Source: Roseateles oligotrophus
GTDB taxonomy: Bacteria > Pseudomonadota > Gammaproteobacteria > Burkholderiales > Burkholderiaceae_C
Direction of reading: 5' to 3'
Assembly: GCF_025717515.1 (NCBI RefSeq)
Contig: NZ_JAJIRN010000007.1
Span: 124,001-188,000 of the forward strand
DNA: 64,000 nucleotides
Part shown: positions 42,212 to 49,292 of the stretch, in pieces
Layout of the letters: each line of letters begins with the position of its first letter
Numbering within the stretch: position 1 is the first letter of the stretch
The notes under the pieces: generated by a model
The model's input: the letters and a program-made list of their open reading frames with translations, nothing else
What the model was told of the DNA's origin: nothing
The model's database searches: none
Program-made: the position numbers and the translations under genes

Positions 42212-43227
42212 TTGAAATCGGGTGTAAACGCCAAGGCCAGTCCGGCCCCAGCCTGCTGGGCGATGTGGGCGGCAGCAATGTAAGGCTGGCCTGGCAGGGG
42301 GCGGCGGGCGCCGCGATCGAGCGGGTCAGGGTGACGCCTTGCGCCGACTTTCCCAATCTTACCGCTTGCATACAGGATTACCTGAACGGACTTTCTCGCG
42401 CCGGCCTGGCCGCACCGAGCCAGGCGGCCTTGGGGGTGGCCACGCCGGTGTTGCGGGACCGCATCAGCCTGACCAACCGCGACTGGAGCTTCTCCGCGCA
42501 AGCGCTGCGCGCCGAGCTGGACTTGAAGCGCCTGGTGGTGATGAATGACTTCACCGCCTTGGCGCTGGCCATACCGGCCTTGCCGGAGGCCGAGCTCTGG
42601 CATTGCGGCGGCCCCAAGCCGGGCGGCGCGGCTTGCGCCGGCGGCGCCATCGCCGTGCTGGGGCCGGGCACCGGCCTGGGCGTCTCGGGCTTGATCGCGA
42701 CCGGCGAGCGCCAATGGACGGCGCTGCAGACCGAGGGTGGCCATGTCAGCCTGGCAGCGCAAAGCGAACGCGAGCATCGCTTGATCGGCCAATTGGCCAA
42801 GCGTTTCGGCCATGTGTCGGCCGAGCGGGTGTTGTCGGGGCCAGGCCTGCTCAATATGGTTGAGGCGCTGTGCGAGTTGGACGGCGTTGCGATGCCTCCC
42901 AAGCTGACGCCGGCGGCGGTGATTGCGGCGGCGCTGGGCTCAGATGCGCATCCCACGCAGCCGCAATGCGCCGAGGCGCTGGACATGTTCGGCGCGTTTT
43001 TGGGCGATGTGGCCGGAGACCTGGTGCTCTCGCTCGGCGCGCGCGGTGGTGTCTATATCGGCGGCGGCATGGTGCCGCGCCTCGGGCGTGAATGGTTGCA
43101 GGCCTCGCGCTTCAGGCTGCGTTTCGAGGCCAAGGGCCGCATGGCCGGCTATCTGGCCGATGTGCCCAGTTTGGTGATCGCCAGCCAGGAGCCGCCGGCC
43201 CTGCTGGGTGCGAGCCGCGCTTTATGA
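42208..43227 (+). CDS. glk: Glucokinase
   Basis: ATP-dependent glucokinase of the ROK-unrelated Glk family, 339 residues. Phosphate-1 loop LLGDVGGSNVRLAW, catalytic Asp in MNDFTALALA, GPGTGLGVSGL and TEGGHVSLAAQ sugar-binding motifs are present. Phosphorylates glucose to glucose 6-phosphate. As the last soluble enzyme of the operon it indicates that the pathway delivers free glucose. ATG at 42208 overlaps the oxidoreductase stop by 4 bp. Confidence 0.95.
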   Translation: MIEIGCKRQGQSGPSLLGDVGGSNVRLAWQGAAGAAIERVRVTPCADFPNLTACIQDYLNGLSRAGLAAPSQAALGVATPVLRDRISLTNRDWSFSAQALRAELDLKRLVVMNDFTALALAIPALPEAELWHCGGPKPGGAACAGGAIAVLGPGTGLGVSGLIATGERQWTALQTEGGHVSLAAQSEREHRLIGQLAKRFGHVSAERVLSGPGLLNMVEALCELDGVAMPPKLTPAAVIAAALGSDAHPTQPQCAEALDMFGAFLGDVAGDLVLSLGARGGVYIGGGMVPRLGREWLQASRFRLRFEAKGRMAGYLADVPSLVIASQEPPALLGASRAL

Positions 43228-43458
43228 AGCCGCAGAGGCCGCCAGTGCCGCGCCGCCCAAAAAGCTTTTTGCCGCCTCCTCGGGGGGGCTGAGGCCTGAG
43301 CTCAACCCGGCGCGTCTGGACGAGGCGTGACCGTTCCCTTGAAAAGCCAATCAATCAAGCAAGCGCGCGGCCATCGCCGACCTGTGCTGGGTGGCTTTTT
43401 TCGTCCGTTTTTCCCTTCCTCTTCCCTTCCCAAAAGCAAAACATCTGGAGACATCATG

Positions 43459-46086
43459 ATGAACAAGAGAAGCAAGACCGGTCTGTACCCAATCAATCCA
43501 ATGCCGCAGCGCCTGCGCCTCAAGCAGGTCTGGATGGCTTGCGCGCTGCTGACGCTGAGTGCCTTGCCGGCGCTGGCTCAACAGGCCCCGGCAGCCGAAG
43601 ACGCCAGCGCCGAGAAAAAGGACGCATCAAGCAGCCAGCTCGACCGCGTCGTCGTCACCGGCAGCACCGGCCTGAACCGCACCGTGCGCAACAGCTCGGT
43701 CGCCATCACCGTGGCCGACCGCGACGATCTGGACCGCAAGGCGCCGCGCTCGACCGCCGAGGCGATGGAGCTGATTCCGGGCATGTATGTGGAGGCCTCG
43801 GGCGGCGAGATGTCGAACAACTACTCGGTGCGCGGCATGTCGGGCGGCAACCAGCGTTGGGTGCAGCTGCAAGAAGACGGCCTGCCGGTTTTCTACTACC
43901 CGAGCTGGACTGCAGACGGCTTGGTCAAGCAGGAGATCGGCATCGACCGGCTGGAGGCGGTGCGCGGCGGCACCTCGGCGATTCTGACCACCAATGGCGC
44001 CGGTGCCACCGTCAACTTTCTGACCTATCGCAACAAGGCTGCGCCCGAGGGTGCCGTGCGCCTAACGACCTCGGACTACGGCACCAAGCGCATCGACCTG
44101 CGCTATGCGGGTGGCTTTGGCGACGGCTGGTTTGCCGGCGCCTCGGGCTTCTACCGCCGCGATGACGGCATCCGTAACCCCGAGTTCACCGCCAACTTCG
44201 GCGGCACGCTGCGCGCCCATCTGGGCAAGAAGATCGAAGGCGGCGAGTGGAGCATCAATGCCAAGCTGGTCGATGACCACAACACCTTCTATCTGCCGAT
44301 TCCGGTTCAAGGCAAGGACAAGCCGCGCAGCCTGCCGGGCATCAATGCGAACTACGGCACCATGATCGGCCTGGACTCGGGCGTGCAGAACGTGCGCACC
44401 TCGCTGGTGCCGGGGACCTTCAGCCAACTGAACGATTCGCGCGACGGCTTTCACGTCAAGGCCAGCGCGATCGGTTACAGCTTCGAGAAGGCGCTCAGCA
44501 AGGAGCTGACGCTGCGCTCGAAGGGCCGCTACACCGACAGCGATGTGACGGCCAGCGTGGTGTTCTCCTCCAGCAACAACAGCCTGCGCCCGGCCGTCAA
44601 CCGGCTCGATCCGAGCAAATTCGGCTATGTGGGCGAGATGCTTGACCGCTTTGCGGCGGCCTGCGGCGGTCAATGCACACCGGCGTTACGGGTGGTGTCG
44701 ACGGGCGAGATTCTGTCCACACCGGCCCAGCTGAACGCCTTGAATGGCAATGGGCTTTTGTCCGACAACGTGCTGCAGGCCGACAAGCAGGCGCAGCGCG
44801 AGGCGGTCAACGATTTGTCGCTGAGCTGGAACACGGCGAGCAACAGCCTGACCGCAGGCCTGCTGGCCTTTGATACCCGCATCGGTCCGAACGGCAGCCC
44901 GGCCACCGCGCGCTTTGTCACCGATGTGCGCACGCATGCGCGGCGCATGGACATTGTGGCGCTGGACCCTTCCGGCAAGGTGGTCGGCGCGCATACCGAG
45001 AACGGCGTGCGGGAATATTCGACCTGGGGCGACGGTAACTCCACCATGCACAACCGCTCGACCTCGCTCTATCTGAATAACGAGTTCAAAGCGAGTGAGC
45101 GCCTGCGCCTGGACGCCGGTCTGCGCATCGAGCAGTACAAATACCGCGAGCAGCGCGCCGGTTACAACGAGTACACGGCGATTCCCGGCGCCTTCAAGCC
45201 CGGCTGCGATGTGGACAAGCTCGGCGACGCGGCCTGTGATGTGGACAACATCATCTCCAACAACCGCTGGGCCTACCCGACCAACGGCCAATACGAATCG
45301 ATCCGCAACGATTGGCGCGAACCATCCTGGACCTTGGGCGGCAACTATCTGCTCAATGACAATATGGCGGTCTACGGCCGCTTCGCCAAGAGCTATCAGG
45401 CCACCGGCGATTTGCCGGTGACGAAAATTCAGTTCGCCGAGGCCGGCCTGCGCTACCAGGGCCATGGCTTCACCGGCACTTTCACCTTCTACAAGGCCGA
45501 CTTCAAGGGCGACCCCAACTCGGCCGAGGTGGACAACGCACAGGTCGAGATGCGGCAAGGCGTGAAGTCGCATGGGCTGGAGTTCGAGCTGAACTGGCGC
45601 CCGGTCAAATGGGCGCAGCTGAACGCGGTCGGCGTGGTGCAACGCTCCAAGTTCAGCGTCAATGACCTGCGTGTGCTGCGCGGCTCGGGCACCGATCTGG
45701 AGGAACTGCGCAAGGAGGCGACCAGTTGGAACGGCAACCGCCCCGAGCGCACACCCGAGCTCAATTACACGATTGCCCCCAGTGTGTTCTTCAATGACAA
45801 CAAGGGCGAGCTGACCTTGGGCTATCGCTACACCGGCATGCGTTTTGCCGATGTTTCAAATTCGGTGAAGCTGCCCGCCTACAGCACCTGGGACCTGAGC
45901 CTGCGCTATGAGCTGACGCCCAAGCTGACGCTCAATGCCAGCGTACAGAACCTCAGCAACGCGATCGGCCTGACCGAAGGCAATCCGCGTTCTGGCTTTG
46001 TGCAGGCGCCGGGCGGCAGCGACTATTACTATGCCCGCCCTATCTTGGGGCGTAACGCGCAGCTGTCACTGACCATGAACTTCTAA
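43459..46086 (+). CDS. TonB-dependent outer-membrane receptor
   Basis: Outer-membrane transporter of 875 residues. Signal peptide (CALLTLSALPALAQQ), TonB-box-like RVVVTGSTG, plug domain (IPGMYVEASGGEMSNNYSVR, RLEAVRGGTSAILTTNG) and a beta barrel ending in the aromatic LTMNF. ATG at 43459 is 8 bases after GGAG; the adjacent ATG at 43456 is possible, and the frame upstream is not translated. The gene follows glk by 231 bp with a perfect CAAAAAGCTTTTTG palindrome (43258-43271) in the gap. Probably carries the operon's glycoside across the outer membrane rather than iron (inference). Confidence 0.9.
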   Translation: MNKRSKTGLYPINPMPQRLRLKQVWMACALLTLSALPALAQQAPAAEDASAEKKDASSSQLDRVVVTGSTGLNRTVRNSSVAITVADRDDLDRKAPRSTAEAMELIPGMYVEASGGEMSNNYSVRGMSGGNQRWVQLQEDGLPVFYYPSWTADGLVKQEIGIDRLEAVRGGTSAILTTNGAGATVNFLTYRNKAAPEGAVRLTTSDYGTKRIDLRYAGGFGDGWFAGASGFYRRDDGIRNPEFTANFGGTLRAHLGKKIEGGEWSINAKLVDDHNTFYLPIPVQGKDKPRSLPGINANYGTMIGLDSGVQNVRTSLVPGTFSQLNDSRDGFHVKASAIGYSFEKALSKELTLRSKGRYTDSDVTASVVFSSSNNSLRPAVNRLDPSKFGYVGEMLDRFAAACGGQCTPALRVVSTGEILSTPAQLNALNGNGLLSDNVLQADKQAQREAVNDLSLSWNTASNSLTAGLLAFDTRIGPNGSPATARFVTDVRTHARRMDIVALDPSGKVVGAHTENGVREYSTWGDGNSTMHNRSTSLYLNNEFKASERLRLDAGLRIEQYKYREQRAGYNEYTAIPGAFKPGCDVDKLGDAACDVDNIISNNRWAYPTNGQYESIRNDWREPSWTLGGNYLLNDNMAVYGRFAKSYQATGDLPVTKIQFAEAGLRYQGHGFTGTFTFYKADFKGDPNSAEVDNAQVEMRQGVKSHGLEFELNWRPVKWAQLNAVGVVQRSKFSVNDLRVLRGSGTDLEELRKEATSWNGNRPERTPELNYTIAPSVFFNDNKGELTLGYRYTGMRFADVSNSVKLPAYSTWDLSLRYELTPKLTLNASVQNLSNAIGLTEGNPRSGFVQAPGGSDYYYARPILGRNAQLSLTMNF

Positions 46087-46097
46087 GGAGGATATCC

Positions 46098-46481
46098 ATG
46101 TCGAATAAGCATTCAAGCACGCTTTGGGATCACCACAGCGCCGTGGCCGGTGCGCCGGCCGGCTTCACCATGCGCGGCTGTGTGCCGGCCCATCCGGACG
46201 GCGTCGAGGTGATGCTCGAGCGCTGGCAGGCCGGCAGCAGCGAGCCGCCGCACAGCCATCCCGGCAACGATATGACGGTGGTGGTGGAGGGGCAAATGCG
46301 CATCCAGTTCTTCAAGCGCGGCGAGGCTGGCGCCTTGCTGCCGGATGGTGCGCCGCTGACCCTCAATGCCGGCGAGACCGGCTATGTCGGCGCCGGGCGC
46401 ATCCACGACGCCCAGTACTTGCAAGACTGCAAGCTGGTCTATGTGCATGAGCGAGCCTTCGGCTTCAAGCAAGAGGGCTGA
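46098..46481 (+). CDS. Small cupin-domain protein
   Basis: Single-domain cupin of 127 residues. Cupin motif 1 reads HSHPGNDMTVVVEGQMRI and motif 2 GYVGAGRIHDAQYL, giving three His as likely metal ligands. AAGGAGG lies 6-7 bases before the ATG, a strong ribosome site, and the gene begins 11 bp after the TonB receptor. Role unknown; a sugar-binding, epimerising or quality-control function in the glycoside pathway is possible. Confidence 0.82.
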   Translation: MSNKHSSTLWDHHSAVAGAPAGFTMRGCVPAHPDGVEVMLERWQAGSSEPPHSHPGNDMTVVVEGQMRIQFFKRGEAGALLPDGAPLTLNAGETGYVGAGRIHDAQYLQDCKLVYVHERAFGFKQEG

Positions 46482-46506
46482 GCTGATGCGCTCAGGGGGC
46501 CGGCGC

Positions 46507-47421
46507 TCAGTCTTGCTGGCTGGCAGCTTGGGCCTGGGCCTGTGATTGCAGAAAGGCCGCGAGCGCCTTGAATCGCGGCTGTTCGGCGGTCGCGCTGGAG
46601 GCGATCAACCAGTAGGCGCCGTCGGCTGCAATGGTCTGCGCAAAGGGCTGAATCAATCGGCCGCTGCGCAGATCATCTTCGATCAGGGCGAGCCGGCCCA
46701 GCGCCACGCCGCGGCCCGCCATCGCCGCCATCAGCAGTGCATTGCTGTCGTCGATGATGGGGCCACTTTGCACCTGCGCCTCGCTGACGTCGGCCGCCAG
46801 CATCCAGCGCCGCCAGTCGTCGACGCTGTCTTCATGCAGCAGCGGGTAATGCTTGAGTGCCTGCGGCTTGCTCAGCGGATGCTCGGGCCGTGCCAGCGAG
46901 GGGGAGCAGACCGGGCTCAGCTGCGTTCCGAACAGGCGCTGCGCCCACAGGCGCTCCGGCTTGTCGGGTTTGCCGCTGGTCCAGACGATGGCCGCATCGG
47001 CCGCGCCGCGTGCCAGGGCATCGCCTTGCGCCGTGTGATGCAGATGCAGCTCGATCTCGGGATGCGCGTCCCAGAACCGGGGCAGTCGCGGCATCAGCCA
47101 GCGGCTCGAAAAAGACGGCGTCACGGCCAGTTGAAGGCTGCTGCGGCTTTGCTGTTTGAGCTCGGCCAAGACTTGCTCGATGCGGTCAAAACTGCTCGAC
47201 AACACGGCGAGCAGACGCGCCCCGGCGGCGGTCAAATGGACTTGGCGTGGCCGGCGCTCGAACAGTTGCAACTCCAATGCCTCCTCCAGCGCCCGCACCT
47301 GGTGGCTGACCGCCGCCTGCGTCACGCATAACTCCTGCGCCGCACGGGTAAAAGAAAGCTGACGTGCCGCGGCTTCGAAAAAGCGCAGGCCGCTGAGATG
47401 ATGTTGGAGGTTTCGGCGCAT
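46507..47421 (-). CDS. LysR-family regulator, GcvA type
   Basis: Regulator of 304 residues whose N-terminus (LRFFEAAARQLSFTRAAQEL, then CVTQAAVSHQVRALE) is typical of the GcvA/AmpR branch of LysR proteins. The effector domain follows (TPSFSSRWLMPRLPRFW). Convergent with the cupin gene and in tandem with ArsR, it has no divergent partner, so its targets are not obvious. GcvA-type proteins control glycine cleavage in some bacteria, but this alone does not link it to the GcvP-like genes 20 kb away. A strong dyad lies beside its start codon. Confidence 0.88.
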   Translation of the reverse strand: MRRNLQHHLSGLRFFEAAARQLSFTRAAQELCVTQAAVSHQVRALEEALELQLFERRPRQVHLTAAGARLLAVLSSSFDRIEQVLAELKQQSRSSLQLAVTPSFSSRWLMPRLPRFWDAHPEIELHLHHTAQGDALARGAADAAIVWTSGKPDKPERLWAQRLFGTQLSPVCSPSLARPEHPLSKPQALKHYPLLHEDSVDDWRRWMLAADVSEAQVQSGPIIDDSNALLMAAMAGRGVALGRLALIEDDLRSGRLIQPFAQTIAADGAYWLIASSATAEQPRFKALAAFLQSQAQAQAASQQD

Positions 47422-47423
47422 GA

Positions 47424-47447
47424 GCGGCGATGCTAATGCATTGCCGC
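47424..47447. promoter_or_regulatory. Dyad at the LysR (GcvA-type) start
   Basis: Outer arms GCGGC (47424-47428) and GCCGC (47443-47447) and inner arms ATGC (47430-47433) and GCAT (47438-47441) pair around TAAT. It begins two bases upstream of the start codon of the minus-strand LysR gene and is a candidate autoregulatory site. It does not contain a centred T-N11-A. The rest of the 206-bp gap to ArsR holds nothing I can identify. Confidence 0.4.
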
Positions 47448-47627
47448 AAAAACTCTCAAATCAGACGTGTTTTGCCTGCTATCGAACAGATGCACGGCCG
47501 CCGCGGCCTATTGCTTGCTCAGATTTCATGCGCATGATGCCGGCCCGGTCGGCTTTGCGGCCAACTGATCATTCTTCAGGGTCAAGGCGTAGCCTCCGGC
47601 CGAGAAGCCCTGCCCGGGGCAGCCCAG

Positions 47628-48071
47628 CTATGGCTTGCCGCTGCTCTTCTTGCGCGCCGCCGTGAGCTTAGGCGTCGGTGAATGCGCAGGGGCCAGAAAG
47701 GCTGCACGCTGCTGGGCCTGCTGCTGGGCCTGTCGGCCGATGCTGCCGCAGACCAGATCACACAATTGGTAGACCGCAGGATCGGCGATGCGGTAGAAGG
47801 CGCTGGTGCCCCGGCTCTCTCTAGCCACCAGACCATGCTGCTGCAGAACGCTGAGGTGGCGCGACACATTGGCGGCGCTGAAGCCGCACAAATCGGCCAA
47901 TTCACCCACCTTGCGCTCCTGCGTTCGCAAGAGATTGAGAATCTGCAAGCGTGTCGGCTCGGACAGCGCCTGAAAATAGGCTGCCACCTGCAGCAAGGCT
48001 TCCTGCGGTAGATCTTCCATCAGAGAACAGGCCCGGCCTGCGGCCGCAGCCAAGTTGTGATCGGCTTTCAT
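47628..48071 (-). CDS. ArsR-family repressor of the RND efflux operon
   Basis: Winged-helix repressor of 147 residues. HTH segment KVGELADLCGFSAANVSRHL, wing REGTSAFYRI-like sequence GTSAFYRIADPAV. Possible sensing cysteines are in the recognition-helix region (ADLCGF) and as a C-x3-C pair in the following helix (YQLCDLVCGS); the CXC arsenite motif is absent. It is divergent from an RND efflux system with a perfect palindrome between, so it probably represses both directions. Start at 48071 (ATG) rather than TTG at 48080. The C-terminal tail is long and basic. Confidence 0.88.
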   Translation of the reverse strand: MKADHNLAAAAGRACSLMEDLPQEALLQVAAYFQALSEPTRLQILNLLRTQERKVGELADLCGFSAANVSRHLSVLQQHGLVARESRGTSAFYRIADPAVYQLCDLVCGSIGRQAQQQAQQRAAFLAPAHSPTPKLTAARKKSSGKP

Positions 48072-48105
48072 TCTACTCAAGTAGTTGCGAATTGTTGTAG
48101 TTGAC

Positions 48106-48127
48106 TATTTGCGTGATTACGCAAATA
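48106..48127. promoter_or_regulatory. ArsR operator between arsR and the RND operon
   Basis: Perfect inverted repeat with 9-bp arms TATTTGCGT and ACGCAAATA separated by GATT. It lies midway in the 111-bp divergent region and is strikingly AT-rich against the genome background. A 7-bp direct repeat GTAGTTG (48081-48087, 48097-48103) is next to it. ArsR-family dimers bind palindromes of this size; identity of the binder is inferred from position. Confidence 0.75.
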
Positions 48128-48182
48128 ATGAAGTATGGATTGAATTTTGTCCACCCCCAATTCCTGTTTCTACCGAGTCGCC

Positions 48183-49286
48183 ATGAGCCATAGCCGATAC
48201 GCCTCAAACTTCCTGCATCGCATGCTGCTGGGCCTTGCCTTGTTATTTGCAATGACAGCACAGGCGCAGACGCAAGCACAGACCCCAGCGCTGGCCGGGC
48301 TCACCGTGCAGCCGGCCGCCAAGCTTCAAAGCGCCAGCTTCGACGCCGTGGTCGAGGCGGTGCGCCAGACCGTGGTGGCGGCCCAGGTGAGCGGGGCGAT
48401 TCAACAACTCGAGGTCAAGGCCGGCGACCGCGTCAAGGTCGGTCAGGTTTTGTTGCGCATCGACGACCGCGCCGCCGCGCAGACCGCCGATGCGGCCGTG
48501 GCGCAGGGCGAGGCCTTGCGCGCCGCGCTGCATCTGGCCACGCGCGAATTCGAGCGCCAGCAATTGCTGTTCAAGCAGCAATTCATCAGCCAGGCGGCGC
48601 TGGATCAGGCCGAGAGCCAGTTCAAGGCCAGCCAGGCGCAGATGAAGGCGCAACTGGCTCAATTGGCGGTGGCGCGCACGCAAACCGGCTTGCATGTGGT
48701 GCGCAGCCCCTATGCCGGCGTGGTGGCCGAGTTGCCGGTGGCGGTCGGGGACATGGCGCTGCCGGGTCGCCCTTTGCTGACGCTTTATGACCCCGCGGCG
48801 CTGCGGGTCAGCGCCCATCTGCCGCAAAGTGCCGCCACCGCGCTGCGCCCCGACAGCGTGCTGGCGATCGAGATTCCCGGCTTGCCGGGGGGGGCGAAAC
48901 AAAGGCTGACGCCCAGCCTTGTGCAGCTGCTGCCCAGCGTGGACGCCGCCACCCACACGATGGAGCTGCGCCTCGACTTGCCGGCCGGCATCGGCGGCGT
49001 CAGCCCCGGCATGTTCGCGCGGGTCTGGGTCGGCGATCGCCTGGGGGCAGAGCTCAGCGCAAGCGACTCAAGCCCATCAAGCGGCGCGGCACTGTGGGTG
49101 CCCCGCACGGCCCTGATCCGCCGCGCCGAGCTGGACGCGCTCTATGTGCTGGACAAAACCGGCAAGCCGCTGCTGCGCCAGGTGCGCCTGGGTGCCACGC
49201 AGGGCGAGCGGGTTGAAGTCCTCAGCGGCCTGAGTGCCGGCGAACGCATTGCCACCGACCCGGCCGCTGCGGCCCGGGTGCGCTGA
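48183..49286 (+). CDS. RND efflux membrane-fusion protein (HlyD/AcrA family)
   Basis: Periplasmic adaptor of 367 residues linking the inner-membrane RND pump to an outer-membrane channel. Signal peptide LLGLALLFAMTAQAQ; lipoyl-like halves VSGAIQQLEVKAGDRVKVGQ and VRSPYAGVVAELPVAVGD flank a coiled-coil hairpin (about residues 95-160, rich in Gln/Ala). ATG at 48183 precedes the signal; the frame upstream is unsupported. No outer-membrane channel gene is present here. Confidence 0.92.
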   Translation: MSHSRYASNFLHRMLLGLALLFAMTAQAQTQAQTPALAGLTVQPAAKLQSASFDAVVEAVRQTVVAAQVSGAIQQLEVKAGDRVKVGQVLLRIDDRAAAQTADAAVAQGEALRAALHLATREFERQQLLFKQQFISQAALDQAESQFKASQAQMKAQLAQLAVARTQTGLHVVRSPYAGVVAELPVAVGDMALPGRPLLTLYDPAALRVSAHLPQSAATALRPDSVLAIEIPGLPGGAKQRLTPSLVQLLPSVDAATHTMELRLDLPAGIGGVSPGMFARVWVGDRLGAELSASDSSPSSGAALWVPRTALIRRAELDALYVLDKTGKPLLRQVRLGATQGERVEVLSGLSAGERIATDPAAAARVR

Positions 49287-49292
49287 AAGCCG

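Noticed and set aside
43258-43271. CAAAAAGCTTTTTG as a terminator between glucokinase and the TonB receptor
   Set aside because: The perfect palindrome has no GC stem or loop to form a stable RNA hairpin. It could be a protein site, but nothing links it to a regulator.
43274-43290. Second copy of the C/G-run palindrome found in the GH97 gene
   Set aside because: It shares only the CTCGGGGG run; the flanking arms and the CGACGC/GCGTCG hairpin are missing.
43459-46086. Ferric-siderophore receptor
   Set aside because: The plug is only generally similar to ferric receptors; there is no FecIR-type regulator or siderophore gene nearby, while the operon is for sugar catabolism.
47448-47627. Gene remnant on the minus strand between ArsR and LysR
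   Set aside because: A short frame ending near 47530 gives a protein-like tail, but no start, ribosome site or recognisable match supports a gene.
47628-48071. Calling the repressor BigR/SqrR or an arsenite-type ArsR
   Set aside because: The cysteine pattern differs from what I recall for the SqrR/BigR dithiol pair and lacks the arsenite CXC; the ligand cannot be assigned from sequence alone.
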